64,000 bases of DNA from Paenibacillus terricola (GTDB taxonomy: Bacteria > Bacillota > Bacilli > Paenibacillales > Paenibacillaceae), in contig NZ_JACXZA010000001.1 in assembly GCF_014779765.1 (NCBI RefSeq), positions 868,001 through 932,000 on the forward strand, written 5' to 3'. Numbering within the stretch: position 1 is the stretch's first letter; the number at the start of each line of letters is the position of its first letter. The translations under genes and the position numbers were made by a program. Positions 15,499-24,698 of the stretch are shown here, piece by piece. A model generated the notes under the pieces. The model was given only the letters and a program-made list of their open reading frames with translations, ran no database searches and was not told the origin of the DNA.

Positions 15499-16449
15499 AT
15501 GAGACAATTAATCGTCAAACGGCTGGCACAAACGATTCCGATGCTTTTCTTTGTGTCGATCGTCTGCTTCGCCATGATCAAGCTTGCGCCGGGAGACCCT
15601 GTGATGTCATTCGTCACGCCGAATATGCATGCGGAAGATATTGAACGGATTCGGCACAGCCTCGGTCTGGATCAGCCTGCTTATGTCCAGTATGTGCAAT
15701 GGCTGAAGCAGCTGTTGTCCGGCAATCTCGGCTACTCGTTGATTAATCATCAGCCTGTGCTTGATCAAATTATTGACCGTCTGCCAGCTACGGCAGGCTT
15801 GATGGCGTGTGCAATCGGGCTGGCAGTTATACTTGCTATTCCTCTAGGGCTCGTCGCTGGCGCGAATCGGAACCGTTGGTCAGATAAGCTTATCAACCTG
15901 GTTACATACATCGGGATTTCGGTACCGCTGTTCTGGCTCGCCATCCTTCTTATTTATTTGTTCGCGATTAAACTGCACTGGCTGCCAAGTATGGGGATGC
16001 GGACGATTGGCGTGAATTCGGCGGCTGATGTGCTGAAGCACGGCATTTTGCCTTGCTTCGTGCTTGCATTTGGATTTCTTGCTGTATACGTGCGCTACAT
16101 TCGATCCAGCACGATCGGACAGCTGCGTGAAGAATATGTTCTTATTCAAAAAGCATTCGGTTCGAGCCGTTATACGATTCTGTTCCGCCATGTGCTCAAG
16201 CATGTATTGCTGCCAATCATCACGCTGCTTGGCATGTCAATGGGCGATCTGGTGACAGGCGCCATCGTGACAGAGACGGTATTCACATGGCCGGGTATTG
16301 GGTCGCTCGGGATGACGGCGGTTCGCGGGATGGACTATCCGGTCCTGATGGGCATTACGCTGTTCTCGTCCGTTCTGCTTATTCTAGGCAATCTGTTGGC
16401 GGATATCGCGTACAGCTTCGCTGATCCGCGCATTAAAACGATGAGGTGA
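15499..16449 (+). CDS. peptide ABC transporter permease (DppB/OppB family)
   Basis: A 316-residue inner subunit of a peptide importer. It has the N-terminal membrane anchor and APGDP motif typical of DppB/OppB, five further membrane segments, and the cytoplasmic EAA-like loop (EYVLIQKAFGSSRYTILFRHVLKHVLLP) that docks the ATPases. The C-terminus ends with IAYSFADPRIK, also typical. A GGCAGGGGAAG ribosome site precedes the ATG. The next permease starts 4 bases after its stop. Confidence 0.9.
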   Translation: MRQLIVKRLAQTIPMLFFVSIVCFAMIKLAPGDPVMSFVTPNMHAEDIERIRHSLGLDQPAYVQYVQWLKQLLSGNLGYSLINHQPVLDQIIDRLPATAGLMACAIGLAVILAIPLGLVAGANRNRWSDKLINLVTYIGISVPLFWLAILLIYLFAIKLHWLPSMGMRTIGVNSAADVLKHGILPCFVLAFGFLAVYVRYIRSSTIGQLREEYVLIQKAFGSSRYTILFRHVLKHVLLPIITLLGMSMGDLVTGAIVTETVFTWPGIGSLGMTAVRGMDYPVLMGITLFSSVLLILGNLLADIAYSFADPRIKTMR

Positions 16450-16453
16450 CGAT

Positions 16454-17299
16454 ATGAATCGCAGCAAATGGCGAAATTTGAAACGCGAGCTATGGAGCAG
16501 CAAGCTGGGCGTTGCCGCGGTCATTCTTCTGATCCTATTTACGCTTGGCGCTGTATTCGCTTTCCTCGCGCCGAATGATCCTAACGTTATGAATGTGGCA
16601 GAGCGTCTGCAGAGCCCGAATGGTTCCCATTGGTTCGGAACAGACGACTATGGCCGTGACTACTTCGCAAGAGCCATGTACGGCGGGCGTGTCTCGCTGA
16701 TGGTCGGATTCGCATCCATGATTCTGGCCACTGGAATCGGTACATGCATCGGCGTGCTTAGCGGTTATTTCGGGGGACGGCTGGACAATTTGCTTATGCG
16801 TTTGCTCGAAATTTTTCTATCGATTCCGTCGTTCCTTGTCCTGCTGCTGCTCAGCGTCTATCTGAAGCCGAGTGTCGGCAACATCATTGTTATTATCGCT
16901 TTCCTCATGTGGATGAATATCGCACGGGTCGTGCGTGCAGAGACAATGACGTTGAAGGAACGGGAATATGTGCTGTATGCGAAGGCGTCCGGACAAGGCG
17001 CTTGGGGCATTATTTGGAAACATATTGTGCCGAACTTGGTTCCGGTCATCATCGTTGGGGCAACGAATAACGTTGCGTCGGCCATTATGATGGAGTCGTC
17101 GCTCAGCTTCCTCGGTTTCGGCGTACAGCCGCCGAATGCGACATGGGGCAGTATGCTGAACAACGCGCAGGGCTTTATTGCTCAGGCGCCGTATTTGGCG
17201 ATTTTCCCAGGGGTGCTCATTCTGCTGACGGTGCTCAGCTTCAACGTGCTTGGTGATATCCTTCGCGTCGGACTGGAGCCAAGGCTGACGAAACGATAA
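16454..17299 (+). CDS. peptide ABC transporter permease (DppC/OppC family)
   Basis: A 281-residue partner of the preceding permease. It shows the OppC N-terminal segment, the HWFGTDDYGRDYFARAMYGGR signature, and the EAA loop around EYVLYAKASGQGAWGIIWKHIVPN. The C-terminal NVLGDILRVGLEPRL is the usual OppC/DppC ending. The two permeases form the transmembrane channel for peptides delivered by the lipoprotein encoded upstream. Confidence 0.9.
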   Translation: MNRSKWRNLKRELWSSKLGVAAVILLILFTLGAVFAFLAPNDPNVMNVAERLQSPNGSHWFGTDDYGRDYFARAMYGGRVSLMVGFASMILATGIGTCIGVLSGYFGGRLDNLLMRLLEIFLSIPSFLVLLLLSVYLKPSVGNIIVIIAFLMWMNIARVVRAETMTLKEREYVLYAKASGQGAWGIIWKHIVPNLVPVIIVGATNNVASAIMMESSLSFLGFGVQPPNATWGSMLNNAQGFIAQAPYLAIFPGVLILLTVLSFNVLGDILRVGLEPRLTKR

Positions 17300-17348
17300 A
17301 AACCGCGCGAGGCAAGAAGCGATTAAGGCAAGAAGGGGTGGAGCAGGA

Positions 17349-18329
17349 ATGACGGAACGGCTGCTGACTGTTGAACAATTACATGTATCGTTCCATACCC
17401 GCGATGGGGATAACCAAGCTGTGCGCGGCGTCAGTCTGCATATTGATGCGGGCGAGACGCTTGGCATTGTCGGCGAGTCCGGAAGCGGCAAGAGCGTTAC
17501 GGCGAAAGCGATAATGGCGCTAATCGAGCCGCCAGGCGAGATTATTAGCGGCACCATCGAATATAAAGGCAAGCGGCTGACGGAATTGTCGGAGAAGGAA
17601 TGGCGGAAGCTGCGCGGCAATGAAATCACGATGGTATTCCAAGATCCTATGACAGCGATGAATCCGGTGAAACGGATCGGCTCCCAGATGATCGAGATTC
17701 TTCGTCGTCACCGCGGCCTTAGCAAGGAAGAAGCGAAGCGGGAAGCGATCGAACTGCTGCGCCAAGTTGGCATTACGGAGCCCGAGCGTCGCTTGAGCCA
17801 ATATCCGCATGAATTCAGCGGCGGCATGCGGCAGCGCGTTATGATTGCGATGGCGCTGTCGTGCAAGCCAGGTCTGCTTATTGCGGACGAGCCAACGACG
17901 GCGCTTGATGTTACGATTCAAGCGCAAATATTGGATTTATTGAAAGAGCTGAAGGAAAAGTCGGATACGGCGATTGCCCTCATTACGCATGACCTTGGCG
18001 TTGTGGCGCAGGTATGTACCCGAGTCGTTGTGATGTACGGCGGCATGATCATGGAGTCCGGTTCGGTGGACGATATATTCTATCGGCCTCAGCATCCATA
18101 TACGCAAGGGCTGCTTCGTTCCGTTCCGAAGCGCGCAGGCGAGCGAGAGCGGCTTGTACCAATCGAAGGGACGCCGCCAGATCTGCTCAACCCGCCGCAA
18201 GGCTGCCCGTTTATGGCGCGATGCCCGCATGCCATGAGCAAATGCGCGGAGCTGCCGCCGATCTATACGCTTGGACCGGGACATCGCTCCATGTGCTGGC
18301 TCGCTGACGAGGAGGCGAAGACGCAATGA
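17349..18329 (+). CDS. peptide ABC transporter ATPase (DppD/OppD family)
   Basis: A 326-residue ATP-binding subunit. Walker [11 protein letters not shown], signature FSGGMRQRV and Walker [13 protein letters not shown] are intact. The C-terminal oligopeptide/dipeptide extension includes the cysteine-containing [14 protein letters not shown], where DppD/DppF homologues can bind an iron-sulfur cluster. Its stop overlaps the next ATPase start by 4 bases (ATGA), indicating coupled synthesis of the heterodimeric ATPase. Confidence 0.92.
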   Translation: MTERLLTVEQLHVSFHTRDGDNQAVRGVSLHIDAGETLGIVGESGSGKSVTAKAIMALIEPPGEIISGTIEYKGKRLTELSEKEWRKLRGNEITMVFQDPMTAMNPVKRIGSQMIEILRRHRGLSKEEAKREAIELLRQVGITEPERRLSQYPHEFSGGMRQRVMIAMALSCKPGLLIADEPTTALDVTIQAQILDLLKELKEKSDTAIALITHDLGVVAQVCTRVVVMYGGMIMESGSVDDIFYRPQHPYTQGLLRSVPKRAGERERLVPIEGTPPDLLNPPQGCPFMARCPHAMSKCAELPPIYTLGPGHRSMCWLADEEAKTQ

Positions 18330-19234
18330 GCAGATTGACGAAACAAGAGCTTCTGGTGGATGTTCAGAACCTGATGAAACATTTTGTGAAAAGCAAGGAT
18401 ACGTGGGGACGACCCACAGAGGTGCTGAAGGCTGTTGATGGCGTTAGCTTCCAAATCCGCAAAGGCGAGACGTTTGGCCTTGTAGGCGAGTCTGGCAGCG
18501 GCAAGTCGACGGTAGGCAGATGCTTGCTGCGGCTGTACGATTATACGGCGGGTGAGGTGTTCTACGACGGTCAGCCGTTGTCCAAGCTTGGAGAGAAGCC
18601 GCTGAAGCCGTTTCGGAGACGGATTCAGTCGATTTTCCAGGACCCGTATTCTTCGTTGAATCCGGGCATGACCGTATTGGACCTTATCGGCGAGCCGATG
18701 GACATTCATGGCATTGGCAGAGGCGCTGAGCGGACGGAGGCGGTTGCAGCGCTGCTGGAACGCGTCGGTCTGAAGCGCGAGCATTTGTATCGTTATCCGC
18801 ATGAATTCAGCGGCGGGCAACGTCAGCGTATTTCGATTGCGCGCGCGTTGTCCGTACGTCCGGAATTCGTTGTATGCGATGAGCCAATATCGGCGCTAGA
18901 TGTGTCTGTACAGGCGCAGGTCGTCAACATGCTGGAAGACTTGCAGCAGGAGTTCGGCCTGACTTATTTGTTCATCGCGCATGATCTATCGATGGTGCGA
19001 CATATTTCGGATCGAATTGGCGTCATGTATCGAGGCCGCTTAGTAGAAGTAGCGGACAGCGACGAGCTGTACGACAATCCGCTGCATCCTTATACGAAAG
19101 CACTTCTGTCGTCGATACCGATTCCGGATCCACACGCACGCGTAGAGCGGCTTGTATGGAAGCCTACGGAGTCGGAGTTGGACGCTGAACTGCGAGAAAT
19201 AAGTCCAGGGCATTGGGCGGCTATCGAGGGTTAA
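18326..19234 (+). CDS. peptide ABC transporter ATPase (DppF/OppF family)
   Basis: A 302-residue second ATPase of the importer, with Walker [13 protein letters not shown], signature FSGGQRQRI and Walker [13 protein letters not shown]. The C-terminal oligopeptide extension is short and lacks the cysteine cluster seen in its partner. It is the last gene of the operon; the ATGA overlap with the preceding ATPase suggests equal stoichiometry. Confidence 0.92.
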   Translation: MSRLTKQELLVDVQNLMKHFVKSKDTWGRPTEVLKAVDGVSFQIRKGETFGLVGESGSGKSTVGRCLLRLYDYTAGEVFYDGQPLSKLGEKPLKPFRRRIQSIFQDPYSSLNPGMTVLDLIGEPMDIHGIGRGAERTEAVAALLERVGLKREHLYRYPHEFSGGQRQRISIARALSVRPEFVVCDEPISALDVSVQAQVVNMLEDLQQEFGLTYLFIAHDLSMVRHISDRIGVMYRGRLVEVADSDELYDNPLHPYTKALLSSIPIPDPHARVERLVWKPTESELDAELREISPGHWAAIEG

Positions 19235-19259
19235 TGAATGTTTTTACGATGAAAAAGCT

Positions 19260-19310
19260 AACCTCTAGCGTGGTCGCTCATTTCGAGTAGACATCGATAG
19301 AGGTTTTTCA
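19260..19310 (+). terminator. terminator-like hairpin at the end of the peptide ABC operon
   Basis: AACCTCTA (19260-19267) pairs with TAGAGGTT (19298-19305) around a 30-base loop, followed by TTTC. It ends 16 bases before the next gene start, whose AAGGAGG ribosome site follows at once. Confidence 0.6.
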
Positions 19311-19326
19311 TAAGGAGGAATCGAGT

Positions 19327-19776
19327 ATGAGTCATGCAAATGCTGCAGACCGTGTGCTGCTATCGCAATGGGAGGCGCTATTGCTTGAGTCGCTGCGTTC
19401 TCAGGGCTGGTCGAACGAGCGTCTCCTGAAGGATGTACGTGAAGGCGAGCTTCCGGTCGATACGAGCATATATGAGTTCAAATATGAGGAGCTTCGTGCG
19501 TACGCAGAAGCGGAGCCCGAAACGTTCGAACATGCAGTTACCGAAGGTTACAGAATTAAATACAATACGCTTCGCGGCATTCGCAGCTGGATCGCTGTCG
19601 CTTACGGTCTTGAACCAGAGCTGACGTTCGACGCAGGCTCGGAATCGGTAACAGCGACTCTTACGCCAGAGCAGTATGAGCGCCTCGTATCCGTACTGTC
19701 GTTCGGCTGGAACGTGTCGGAAGTGTCGGCTGCGAATGGGCAGACGGCGATATATCGGGTCGAACCGATTCGCTAA
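19327..19776 (+). CDS. uncharacterised 149-residue cytoplasmic protein
   Basis: An acidic, soluble protein with no signal or membrane segment and no motif I recognise. The N-terminal half is rich in Leu, Glu and Arg and predicted helical (LLSQWEALLLESL, YEELRAYAEAEPETFEHAV); the C-terminal half has alternating Val/Thr/Ser strands (SESVTATLTPEQYERLVSVL). A strong AAGGAGG site lies 9 bases before the ATG and a perfect terminator follows, so it is likely a real single-gene unit. No function is proposed. Confidence 0.7.
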   Translation: MSHANAADRVLLSQWEALLLESLRSQGWSNERLLKDVREGELPVDTSIYEFKYEELRAYAEAEPETFEHAVTEGYRIKYNTLRGIRSWIAVAYGLEPELTFDAGSESVTATLTPEQYERLVSVLSFGWNVSEVSAANGQTAIYRVEPIR

Positions 19777-19778
19777 TT

Positions 19779-19823
19779 ACAAAGAGCCTCAATTTGCCTA
19801 GGCAGGTGATAGAGGCTCTTTGT
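19779..19823. terminator. bidirectional terminator between converging genes
   Basis: A perfect 12-base inverted repeat ACAAAGAGCCTC (19779-19790) and GAGGCTCTTTGT (19812-19823), with an inner TGCCTAGGCA palindrome in the loop. It lies between the uncharacterised gene and the converging beta-propeller gene. Confidence 0.75.
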
Positions 19824-19910
19824 GTATGATATGTTAAATTCTAATACTGATATTTGACCATAAGAAATCTGCCTTAGTGAAAGATATTCGTTGGAATCAA
19901 AGGGATTAGG

Positions 19911-21197
19911 TTACTTTGCCTTTAAAAGGGTAGGTTCAGATACGGCGCTGACACTTCCTTGCGATTGGACAATGATCATGCCATCTTCACGCAGAGTCGG
20001 ACCGAAAACTCTTCCTGGGGTTTGAATCACAAAAACCCTCTTAGCCGTAATCAAATCTTTCGCTTCCAGCCTCCCGTCCGTGTATGCAATGTATAACCCA
20101 TTGCCAAACGTGTCGAATCGGGCCATAGAAGTACCCTGAAATCCCGCCGAGCCGTAGTACACGACCGACTTATTGATAAGTTTCGACCCCGTTATATAGT
20201 CTCCGTCCGTAAATAGAATTCTTCCCGCGTCAGGGCCTCCGGCCCAGTAATTCTTGTAAGAAATGTCTGATCGATAAGAATCCCTCGAGACTTGATCAGG
20301 AGCTGCATCCAGCGGATAGGCATAGACAACCCCCGCTGCAAAAATATACACACGCCCGGAATCGATCCAGGCTTGGCCGTTTTCCTTGTATTCGACCGAT
20401 GTGACAACTTTTCCAGACAATAGATCGATCGTATCCAAAGTCGTTTTATCAAGTTGATTCATAAAGCTTGAGGTTTGTTGTACAAGTATCTGATCTTCCT
20501 TAACATATAATGGAGCGCTAGCGTTAGTTGCTTCCCAAGCGAGGCGGCCATTACTCTCATTGAATGCCAACAGAGACGCATAGGTATAAGCACCTGAGAA
20601 CTCCGTACTCACCAGTACTTTCCCTTTAACGAATACAATGTCATATTCCATAAACTCATTGGGGAAATTATCCGTCCACAGCAACGCTCCGGATTTTGTA
20701 TCGTATGCCCGTATATGGCCGTTGTAGATGTAAACTTTTTCTCCGTTAACGAGTATTCTTGTAATTCCCGTTGTTCGGCTAGTGGTCACCCACTTTTTCT
20801 TCCCATTTGCTGCATTGATGGCATGTACAATACCGTCTTCAGAGACCGCGTAGACGACCCCATCTAGATAAGCTAAAGGCGAAACCATTCCGGACCCGTA
20901 TGTCCATAACGTTTTGCCAGTTTTCGCGTTTATCGCGAGTAGGTGCCCATGCTGGAAAGCATAAACTTTACCTCCACCCGTCGCAATCGTGCCCCCATTT
21001 ATTGCATTAGAATCTTTGGGGACATCGATCACGACGCTCCATTTGGGTTTGATGGTATCGGTCGTATCAGGAGCGTTCCAGTTCTTCCCGATGTATGACG
21101 AATGCGGTGCCTCTGCAAAAATAGGTTGAATCAAAGCGGAGAATAGTGCTAGTACCAGCGTAAACGATAGAACAGGTTTTATGAATTGGATACTCAT
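19911..21197 (-). CDS. exported PQQ-like beta-propeller repeat protein
   Basis: A 428-residue exported protein with an N-terminal signal peptide (hydrophobic VLSFTLVLALFSALI, then an Ala-rich cleavage region) and several PQQ/WD-like blades such as VYAFQHGHLLAINAKTGKTL, VYAVSEDGIVHAINAANGKK and YNGHIRAYDTKSGALLW. Such propellers are protein-interaction or structural scaffolds; quinone-dependent dehydrogenase residues are not evident. ATG 21197 is chosen because GGAAGGATG lies 7 bases upstream; longer forms lack a ribosome site. It appears more AT-rich than its neighbours, which may indicate later acquisition. A short similar stretch occurs near 36880. Confidence 0.75.
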   Translation of the reverse strand: MSIQFIKPVLSFTLVLALFSALIQPIFAEAPHSSYIGKNWNAPDTTDTIKPKWSVVIDVPKDSNAINGGTIATGGGKVYAFQHGHLLAINAKTGKTLWTYGSGMVSPLAYLDGVVYAVSEDGIVHAINAANGKKKWVTTSRTTGITRILVNGEKVYIYNGHIRAYDTKSGALLWTDNFPNEFMEYDIVFVKGKVLVSTEFSGAYTYASLLAFNESNGRLAWEATNASAPLYVKEDQILVQQTSSFMNQLDKTTLDTIDLLSGKVVTSVEYKENGQAWIDSGRVYIFAAGVVYAYPLDAAPDQVSRDSYRSDISYKNYWAGGPDAGRILFTDGDYITGSKLINKSVVYYGSAGFQGTSMARFDTFGNGLYIAYTDGRLEAKDLITAKRVFVIQTPGRVFGPTLREDGMIIVQSQGSVSAVSEPTLLKAK

Positions 21198-21300
21198 GAT
21201 ATCATCCTTCCACGCATAATTTACCATATAATGTATAGACGAGAATGTCTTATGAAAGGTTTCTACAGGCAATTAAAATAACTCGGAAGCCGTAAAAAGC

Positions 21301-21353
21301 AAAAAGAGCCATCCCTTAAGCATCTTTCGATGACTTGTAGGAATGGCTCTTTT
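21301..21353 (-). terminator. terminator of the sugar ABC operon
   Basis: On the minus strand AAAAGAGCCAT pairs with ATGGCTCTTTTT (with an inner CTTG/CAAG-type extension), followed by further T residues. It lies just downstream of the last permease gene. Confidence 0.75.
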
Positions 21354-21379
21354 GGTATGCTGTGCAGCTAGCCTCAGGC

Positions 21380-22210
21380 TTAACCTTTGACCGCGCCGGC
21401 CGTGAGGCCGCTGACGATATATTTCTGACCCAGCAAATAAAGAATGAGGACCGGAATCGACGTCATGACGAGATCGGCAAAGATCAAGTTCCAGTCACGG
21501 CTGTATTTGCCGTAGAAGTTGTAGATGGAAAGCGGCATCGTCCACGTCTTGCTGTCCGTAAGGAAGTACAGCGGAATCGTGATGTCGTTCCATACCGACA
21601 TGAATACCATGATCGCTACTGTCGCGTTAACCGGAACGATTAGCGGCGTAATGATGCGGAAGAACACGCCGAGCAGGCTTGCGCCTTCGAGGAAAGCAAC
21701 CTCGTCAAGCGCTTTCGGCACGGATTTGATAAATCCGCTGTATAGGAAGATACTGAACGCCGTATTCAAAGCCGCGTAAATCAGGATGACGCTCGTAACG
21801 CTGCCATAGAAGCCCAACCATTGCACGACGCGGATCGTCGTGATCGTGGACATCGGAGCGATAAGACCCATGAAGAAGAACAGGTACAGGAAACTCGAGA
21901 ACTTGCTTTCGCGGCGAGCCAGAATAAAAGCGGCTGCGGAAGACGTGAAGATGTTCAAGAGGGCTGATACGCCTGTAATGACGATACCGTTCAGGAACGC
22001 GCGGGCAAGGCCGCCTTCCTTAAATACGGTCACGTAGTTGGAGAACATCCATTTATCCGGGAACCGGATCTGGAATTTGGACACCTCGGCGCTTGTCATG
22101 AAGGAGCCGAAGATCATAAGCAACAGCGGGATAATGATGCCGAGACAAGCAATAAGCAGTACAATTTCGACGATGTAGTTGCGAAGCGCTAGTTTACGAG
22201 TAAAGCTCAT
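21380..22210 (-). CDS. carbohydrate ABC transporter permease (MalG-like, CUT1)
   Basis: A 276-residue permease with six membrane segments and the CUT1 EAA loop (DEVAFLEGASLLGVFFRIITPLIVP). The C-terminal GLTAGAVKG is the usual MalG-type ending. It is the last gene of the operon; its ATG overlaps the stop of the upstream permease by one base. With its partner it forms the sugar channel; the sugar cannot be read from sequence, and no sugar-specific ATPase is encoded here, so a shared MsmK/MalK-type ATPase elsewhere is expected. Confidence 0.9.
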   Translation of the reverse strand: MSFTRKLALRNYIVEIVLLIACLGIIIPLLLMIFGSFMTSAEVSKFQIRFPDKWMFSNYVTVFKEGGLARAFLNGIVITGVSALLNIFTSSAAAFILARRESKFSSFLYLFFFMGLIAPMSTITTIRVVQWLGFYGSVTSVILIYAALNTAFSIFLYSGFIKSVPKALDEVAFLEGASLLGVFFRIITPLIVPVNATVAIMVFMSVWNDITIPLYFLTDSKTWTMPLSIYNFYGKYSRDWNLIFADLVMTSIPVLILYLLGQKYIVSGLTAGAVKG

Positions 22211-23085
22211 TATTCGGTAACCTCCTTACGACGCATGAAGATCAGCAACGGAATGGCAATCAGGGTGACGATAATGAACAACAATGTGTTGATCGCCGTG
22301 CCAAGGCCCCAGTTGCCTTCGCCAAACGCGCGGAGAATGATCGTACCGACAACCTGCGAGGAGTTGCCTGGTCCGCCGCTCGTCAGAACGAATACTTCGG
22401 AGAATACCTTCAAACCGCCGATAAGCGTAAGCATCAAGTTAATGTTAAGCGCAGGCAGCAATAGCGGAACCGTAATGTTCGTAAAGCTTTTCCAAGCGCC
22501 GGCGCCGTCGATCATTGCCGCTTCATAATAATCTTTGGAGATGGATTGCAAACCAGCCAAATAGATGGCCATTTGGAAACCGGCCGACTGCCAGATGGCA
22601 ACCAAAGCAACCGTCCAGATAACGAGATCCGGGTTCGTGAGCCAAGCTTGACTCAGGAAATGAAGACCAATGGAGTCAAAGAACTTGTTGACCATACCTT
22701 CTGTGCGCAGCATCGGCGTAAAGATAATGGAAATAACGAGTACGCTCAGAATAGAAGGCGAATAGAAAATTGCGCGCAAGAAATTGCGGGATTTCAGCCG
22801 CATATTTAAAGCGATGGCCAGCAAGAGGCCGATCACGTTTTTTCCGACAACGGTCGCTATCGCAAAAATAAGCGTGTTTTTCATTGCAAGGAGCAAGGTA
22901 TCGTCCGTAAAGATTTTGTGGAAATTGTCAAAGCCGATAAAATGGACGCCGATTCGATCCAAGCGCCAGTCCGTAAAGGAATAGAACAAGCCGATAATGG
23001 CTGGTGCAACAAAAAATATCGTATAAATAAGTAGCGCTGGCCAAACGAGGTAATAGCCATACATGCTCTTGGAGCGTTTTATCAT
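22210..23085 (-). CDS. carbohydrate ABC transporter permease (MalF-like, CUT1)
   Basis: A 291-residue permease with the family's N-terminal YYLVWPALLIY segment, a YSFTDWRLD motif and the EAA loop (DYYEAAMIDGAGAWKSFTNITVPLLLP). ATG 23085 is chosen because GGTGGG lies 7 bases upstream; a TTG 15 bases earlier is possible but less likely. It follows the binding-protein gene after a GC-rich hairpin and is coupled to the next permease by a stop/start overlap. Confidence 0.9.
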   Translation of the reverse strand: MIKRSKSMYGYYLVWPALLIYTIFFVAPAIIGLFYSFTDWRLDRIGVHFIGFDNFHKIFTDDTLLLAMKNTLIFAIATVVGKNVIGLLLAIALNMRLKSRNFLRAIFYSPSILSVLVISIIFTPMLRTEGMVNKFFDSIGLHFLSQAWLTNPDLVIWTVALVAIWQSAGFQMAIYLAGLQSISKDYYEAAMIDGAGAWKSFTNITVPLLLPALNINLMLTLIGGLKVFSEVFVLTSGGPGNSSQVVGTIILRAFGEGNWGLGTAINTLLFIIVTLIAIPLLIFMRRKEVTE

Positions 23086-23145
23086 CTTCCATCCCACCAA
23101 GACTGTGTATTTTGTTTTTCTCTATCTGATGCTTGTTTAACAGAT

Positions 23146-23172
23146 GCGGCCGCCGTTAGGGACAGCGGCCGC
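23146..23172 (-). other. GC-rich intercistronic hairpin
   Basis: GCGGCCGC at 23146-23153 and again at 23165-23172 (an 8-base palindrome that is also its own inverted repeat) with an 11-base loop. It lies between the sugar-binding protein gene and the first permease gene and lacks a clear T-run. A 3' stabilising hairpin that keeps binding-protein mRNA abundant is the likely role. Confidence 0.6.
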
Positions 23173-23223
23173 GATCTTACAGTGTTTCTCTTACAAGTTA
23201 AACGGATTCGTTATTGCGATGGC

Positions 23224-24546
23224 TTAGAATCCTGCTTCGCCTTTGTCTTTCATCAGCTCGGCAAATTTGTCGCCCCAAGCTTGGAGTACTTTCTCGGACG
23301 TTTTGCTGCCCGTGAACTGATCTTGCAAGCTTCTGTACAGCTCGCTGCGATCAACCAGCATATAAGCATCCATCGTCATAGCTGTTTTCTTAGGCGTGAT
23401 GTAGTTGTCGAGAATTTCTTGTTTGTAATCCGGAAGCTCAGGCGTCGTTACGTCGTTGAAGTTCGAAACGTAGCCTTGCGCGTTCACGATTTTTTGTGCA
23501 ACTTCTTTCTCAGCGATGAAGTTCAGGAACTGTTCTGCTTCTGCTTTATGTTTGGCTTGTTTAGGGACAAACAGCTGGCCGCCAAGCGGGCTTGCGCCAA
23601 GGTAAGCGTCGCCGCTGTTATCCGTTGGATACGCGAACAGGCCAAGGTTCATGTTAGCATCTTGTTGTTCTACGGATTCGATCAGCCAGTCGCCCATGAA
23701 CATCATTGCAACTTTCTTGTCGAGGAATTGGCCGGCTGCCATGTCATAGCTGTCGCTGAGCACGTCCGTATTCGTGTAGCCTTTTTTGTAAAGATCGTAT
23801 TGTTGGTCGAGGATCGTTTGGAATGCAGGAACATCCGTCCATTTTTTCTTGTTTGCGTTCAGATCGTCGAACAGCGTAGGCTCGTTCTTCGTTACGTATT
23901 CGCCGAATGCGGCGCCAGGCATTACGTTAGCTGCCCAGTTGTCTTTGAAAGGCATAAAGAGCGGCGTGTAGCCCGCTGCTTTGATCTTCTCGCAAGCTGC
24001 CAGGAATTCGTCGTATGTTTTCGGAACTTCGAGGTTAAGCTCTTTGAAGATGTCTTTGTTGTAAACAACGCCTTGCATACCTGTATCTTGGCTTACATGG
24101 AAGCTGTAAACATGACCGTATGCGGACAGCACGTCTTTGTTCAGAAGGCGGCTCACCCAAGGCTGGTCGTCCAGAATTTCGAAGTTACGCTCAAGGTTAA
24201 GGTCTGTCGTAGCGCTTGCCAGGTTGTATTGCAAGATGTCAGGCGTTTCGTTAACGGCAAGCTTTGTTTGAAGAACCGTAGATGTTTGTTCCGCAGGAAG
24301 AAGCTGCAGGTTAACTTTGATGTTGGTTTTTTTCTCGAACTCGTCCAGCAGGTCTTGTTGTACGAATGCGGAGTCCTGCGAGCTCTTGGACAATGCCAGC
24401 TCGATCGTGACTTTTTTACCTCCGCCGCTAGTGCTGCTGCTATCGCCGCTTTCCGAATTGGAGCTATCGTTACCGCATGCTGCCAACGTTAAAGCAAATA
24501 CGGCTGCGAGTGCGCCGATGGATAGTTTACGTGCTTTTTGTTTCAT
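23224..24546 (-). CDS. carbohydrate ABC transporter substrate-binding lipoprotein
   Basis: A 440-residue family 1 extracellular solute-binding protein. The signal ends in a lipobox LTLAAC (Cys22), followed by a Ser/Gly/Asn linker (NDSSNSESGDSSS). The mature part begins KVTIELALSKSS and includes FKELNLEVPKTYDEFLAACEKIKAAG, characteristic of CUT1 sugar-binding proteins. ATG 24546 has GAGGGGAG 7 bases upstream. It is the first gene of a binding protein-permease-permease operon divergent from a YesM/YesN-type two-component system, and a perfect cre site lies about 40 bases upstream, so control by both CcpA and the two-component system is likely. Ligand unknown. Confidence 0.9.
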   Translation of the reverse strand: MKQKARKLSIGALAAVFALTLAACGNDSSNSESGDSSSTSGGGKKVTIELALSKSSQDSAFVQQDLLDEFEKKTNIKVNLQLLPAEQTSTVLQTKLAVNETPDILQYNLASATTDLNLERNFEILDDQPWVSRLLNKDVLSAYGHVYSFHVSQDTGMQGVVYNKDIFKELNLEVPKTYDEFLAACEKIKAAGYTPLFMPFKDNWAANVMPGAAFGEYVTKNEPTLFDDLNANKKKWTDVPAFQTILDQQYDLYKKGYTNTDVLSDSYDMAAGQFLDKKVAMMFMGDWLIESVEQQDANMNLGLFAYPTDNSGDAYLGASPLGGQLFVPKQAKHKAEAEQFLNFIAEKEVAQKIVNAQGYVSNFNDVTTPELPDYKQEILDNYITPKKTAMTMDAYMLVDRSELYRSLQDQFTGSKTSEKVLQAWGDKFAELMKDKGEAGF

Positions 24547-24567
24547 GTTGTTCTCCCCTCTTGTTTC

Positions 24568-24580
24568 CCTTTGTTGTATG
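24568..24580 (+). repeat. direct repeat copy 1 in the divergent promoter region
   Basis: CCTTTGTTGTATG at 24568-24580 matches CCTTTGTTGTGTA at 24648-24660, an exact 80-base period. The pair brackets the cre site between the sugar ABC operon and the two-component genes. A regulator half-site is possible. Confidence 0.35.
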
Positions 24581-24586
24581 TTCGAC

Positions 24587-24600
24587 TGAATCCGTTTACA
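24587..24600. promoter_or_regulatory. cre site (CcpA) between the sugar ABC operon and yesMN-like genes
   Basis: On the minus strand the 14 bases read TGTAAACGGATTCA, matching the consensus TGNNARCGNWWWCA at every defined position. It lies 40 bases upstream of the binding-protein start, a usual place for catabolite repression. The site is seen in the sequence; CcpA binding is inferred. Confidence 0.75.
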
Positions 24601-24647
24601 ATCCAATTGTAGATTTTTATCACCGGGAGGTACATGTTTGACCTTTA

Positions 24648-24660
24648 CCTTTGTTGTGTA
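24648..24660 (+). repeat. direct repeat copy 2 in the divergent promoter region
   Basis: Second copy (CCTTTGTTGTGTA) of the element at 24568-24580. It lies about 40 bases before the histidine kinase start. Confidence 0.35.
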
Positions 24661-24698
24661 AAATTCTGAACTAACATAGATCGGAGGACTATCGTCCC

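Noticed and set aside
14055-15617. 520-codon open frame antisense to the peptide-binding gene
   Set aside because: It lies opposite a clear binding-protein gene, is rich in Arg, Cys and Val in the way of codon-bias shadows, has no ribosome site and no recognisable domain.
23182-24492. 436-codon open frame antisense to the sugar-binding gene
   Set aside because: Same reasoning: it mirrors a well-supported lipoprotein gene and has shadow-like composition.
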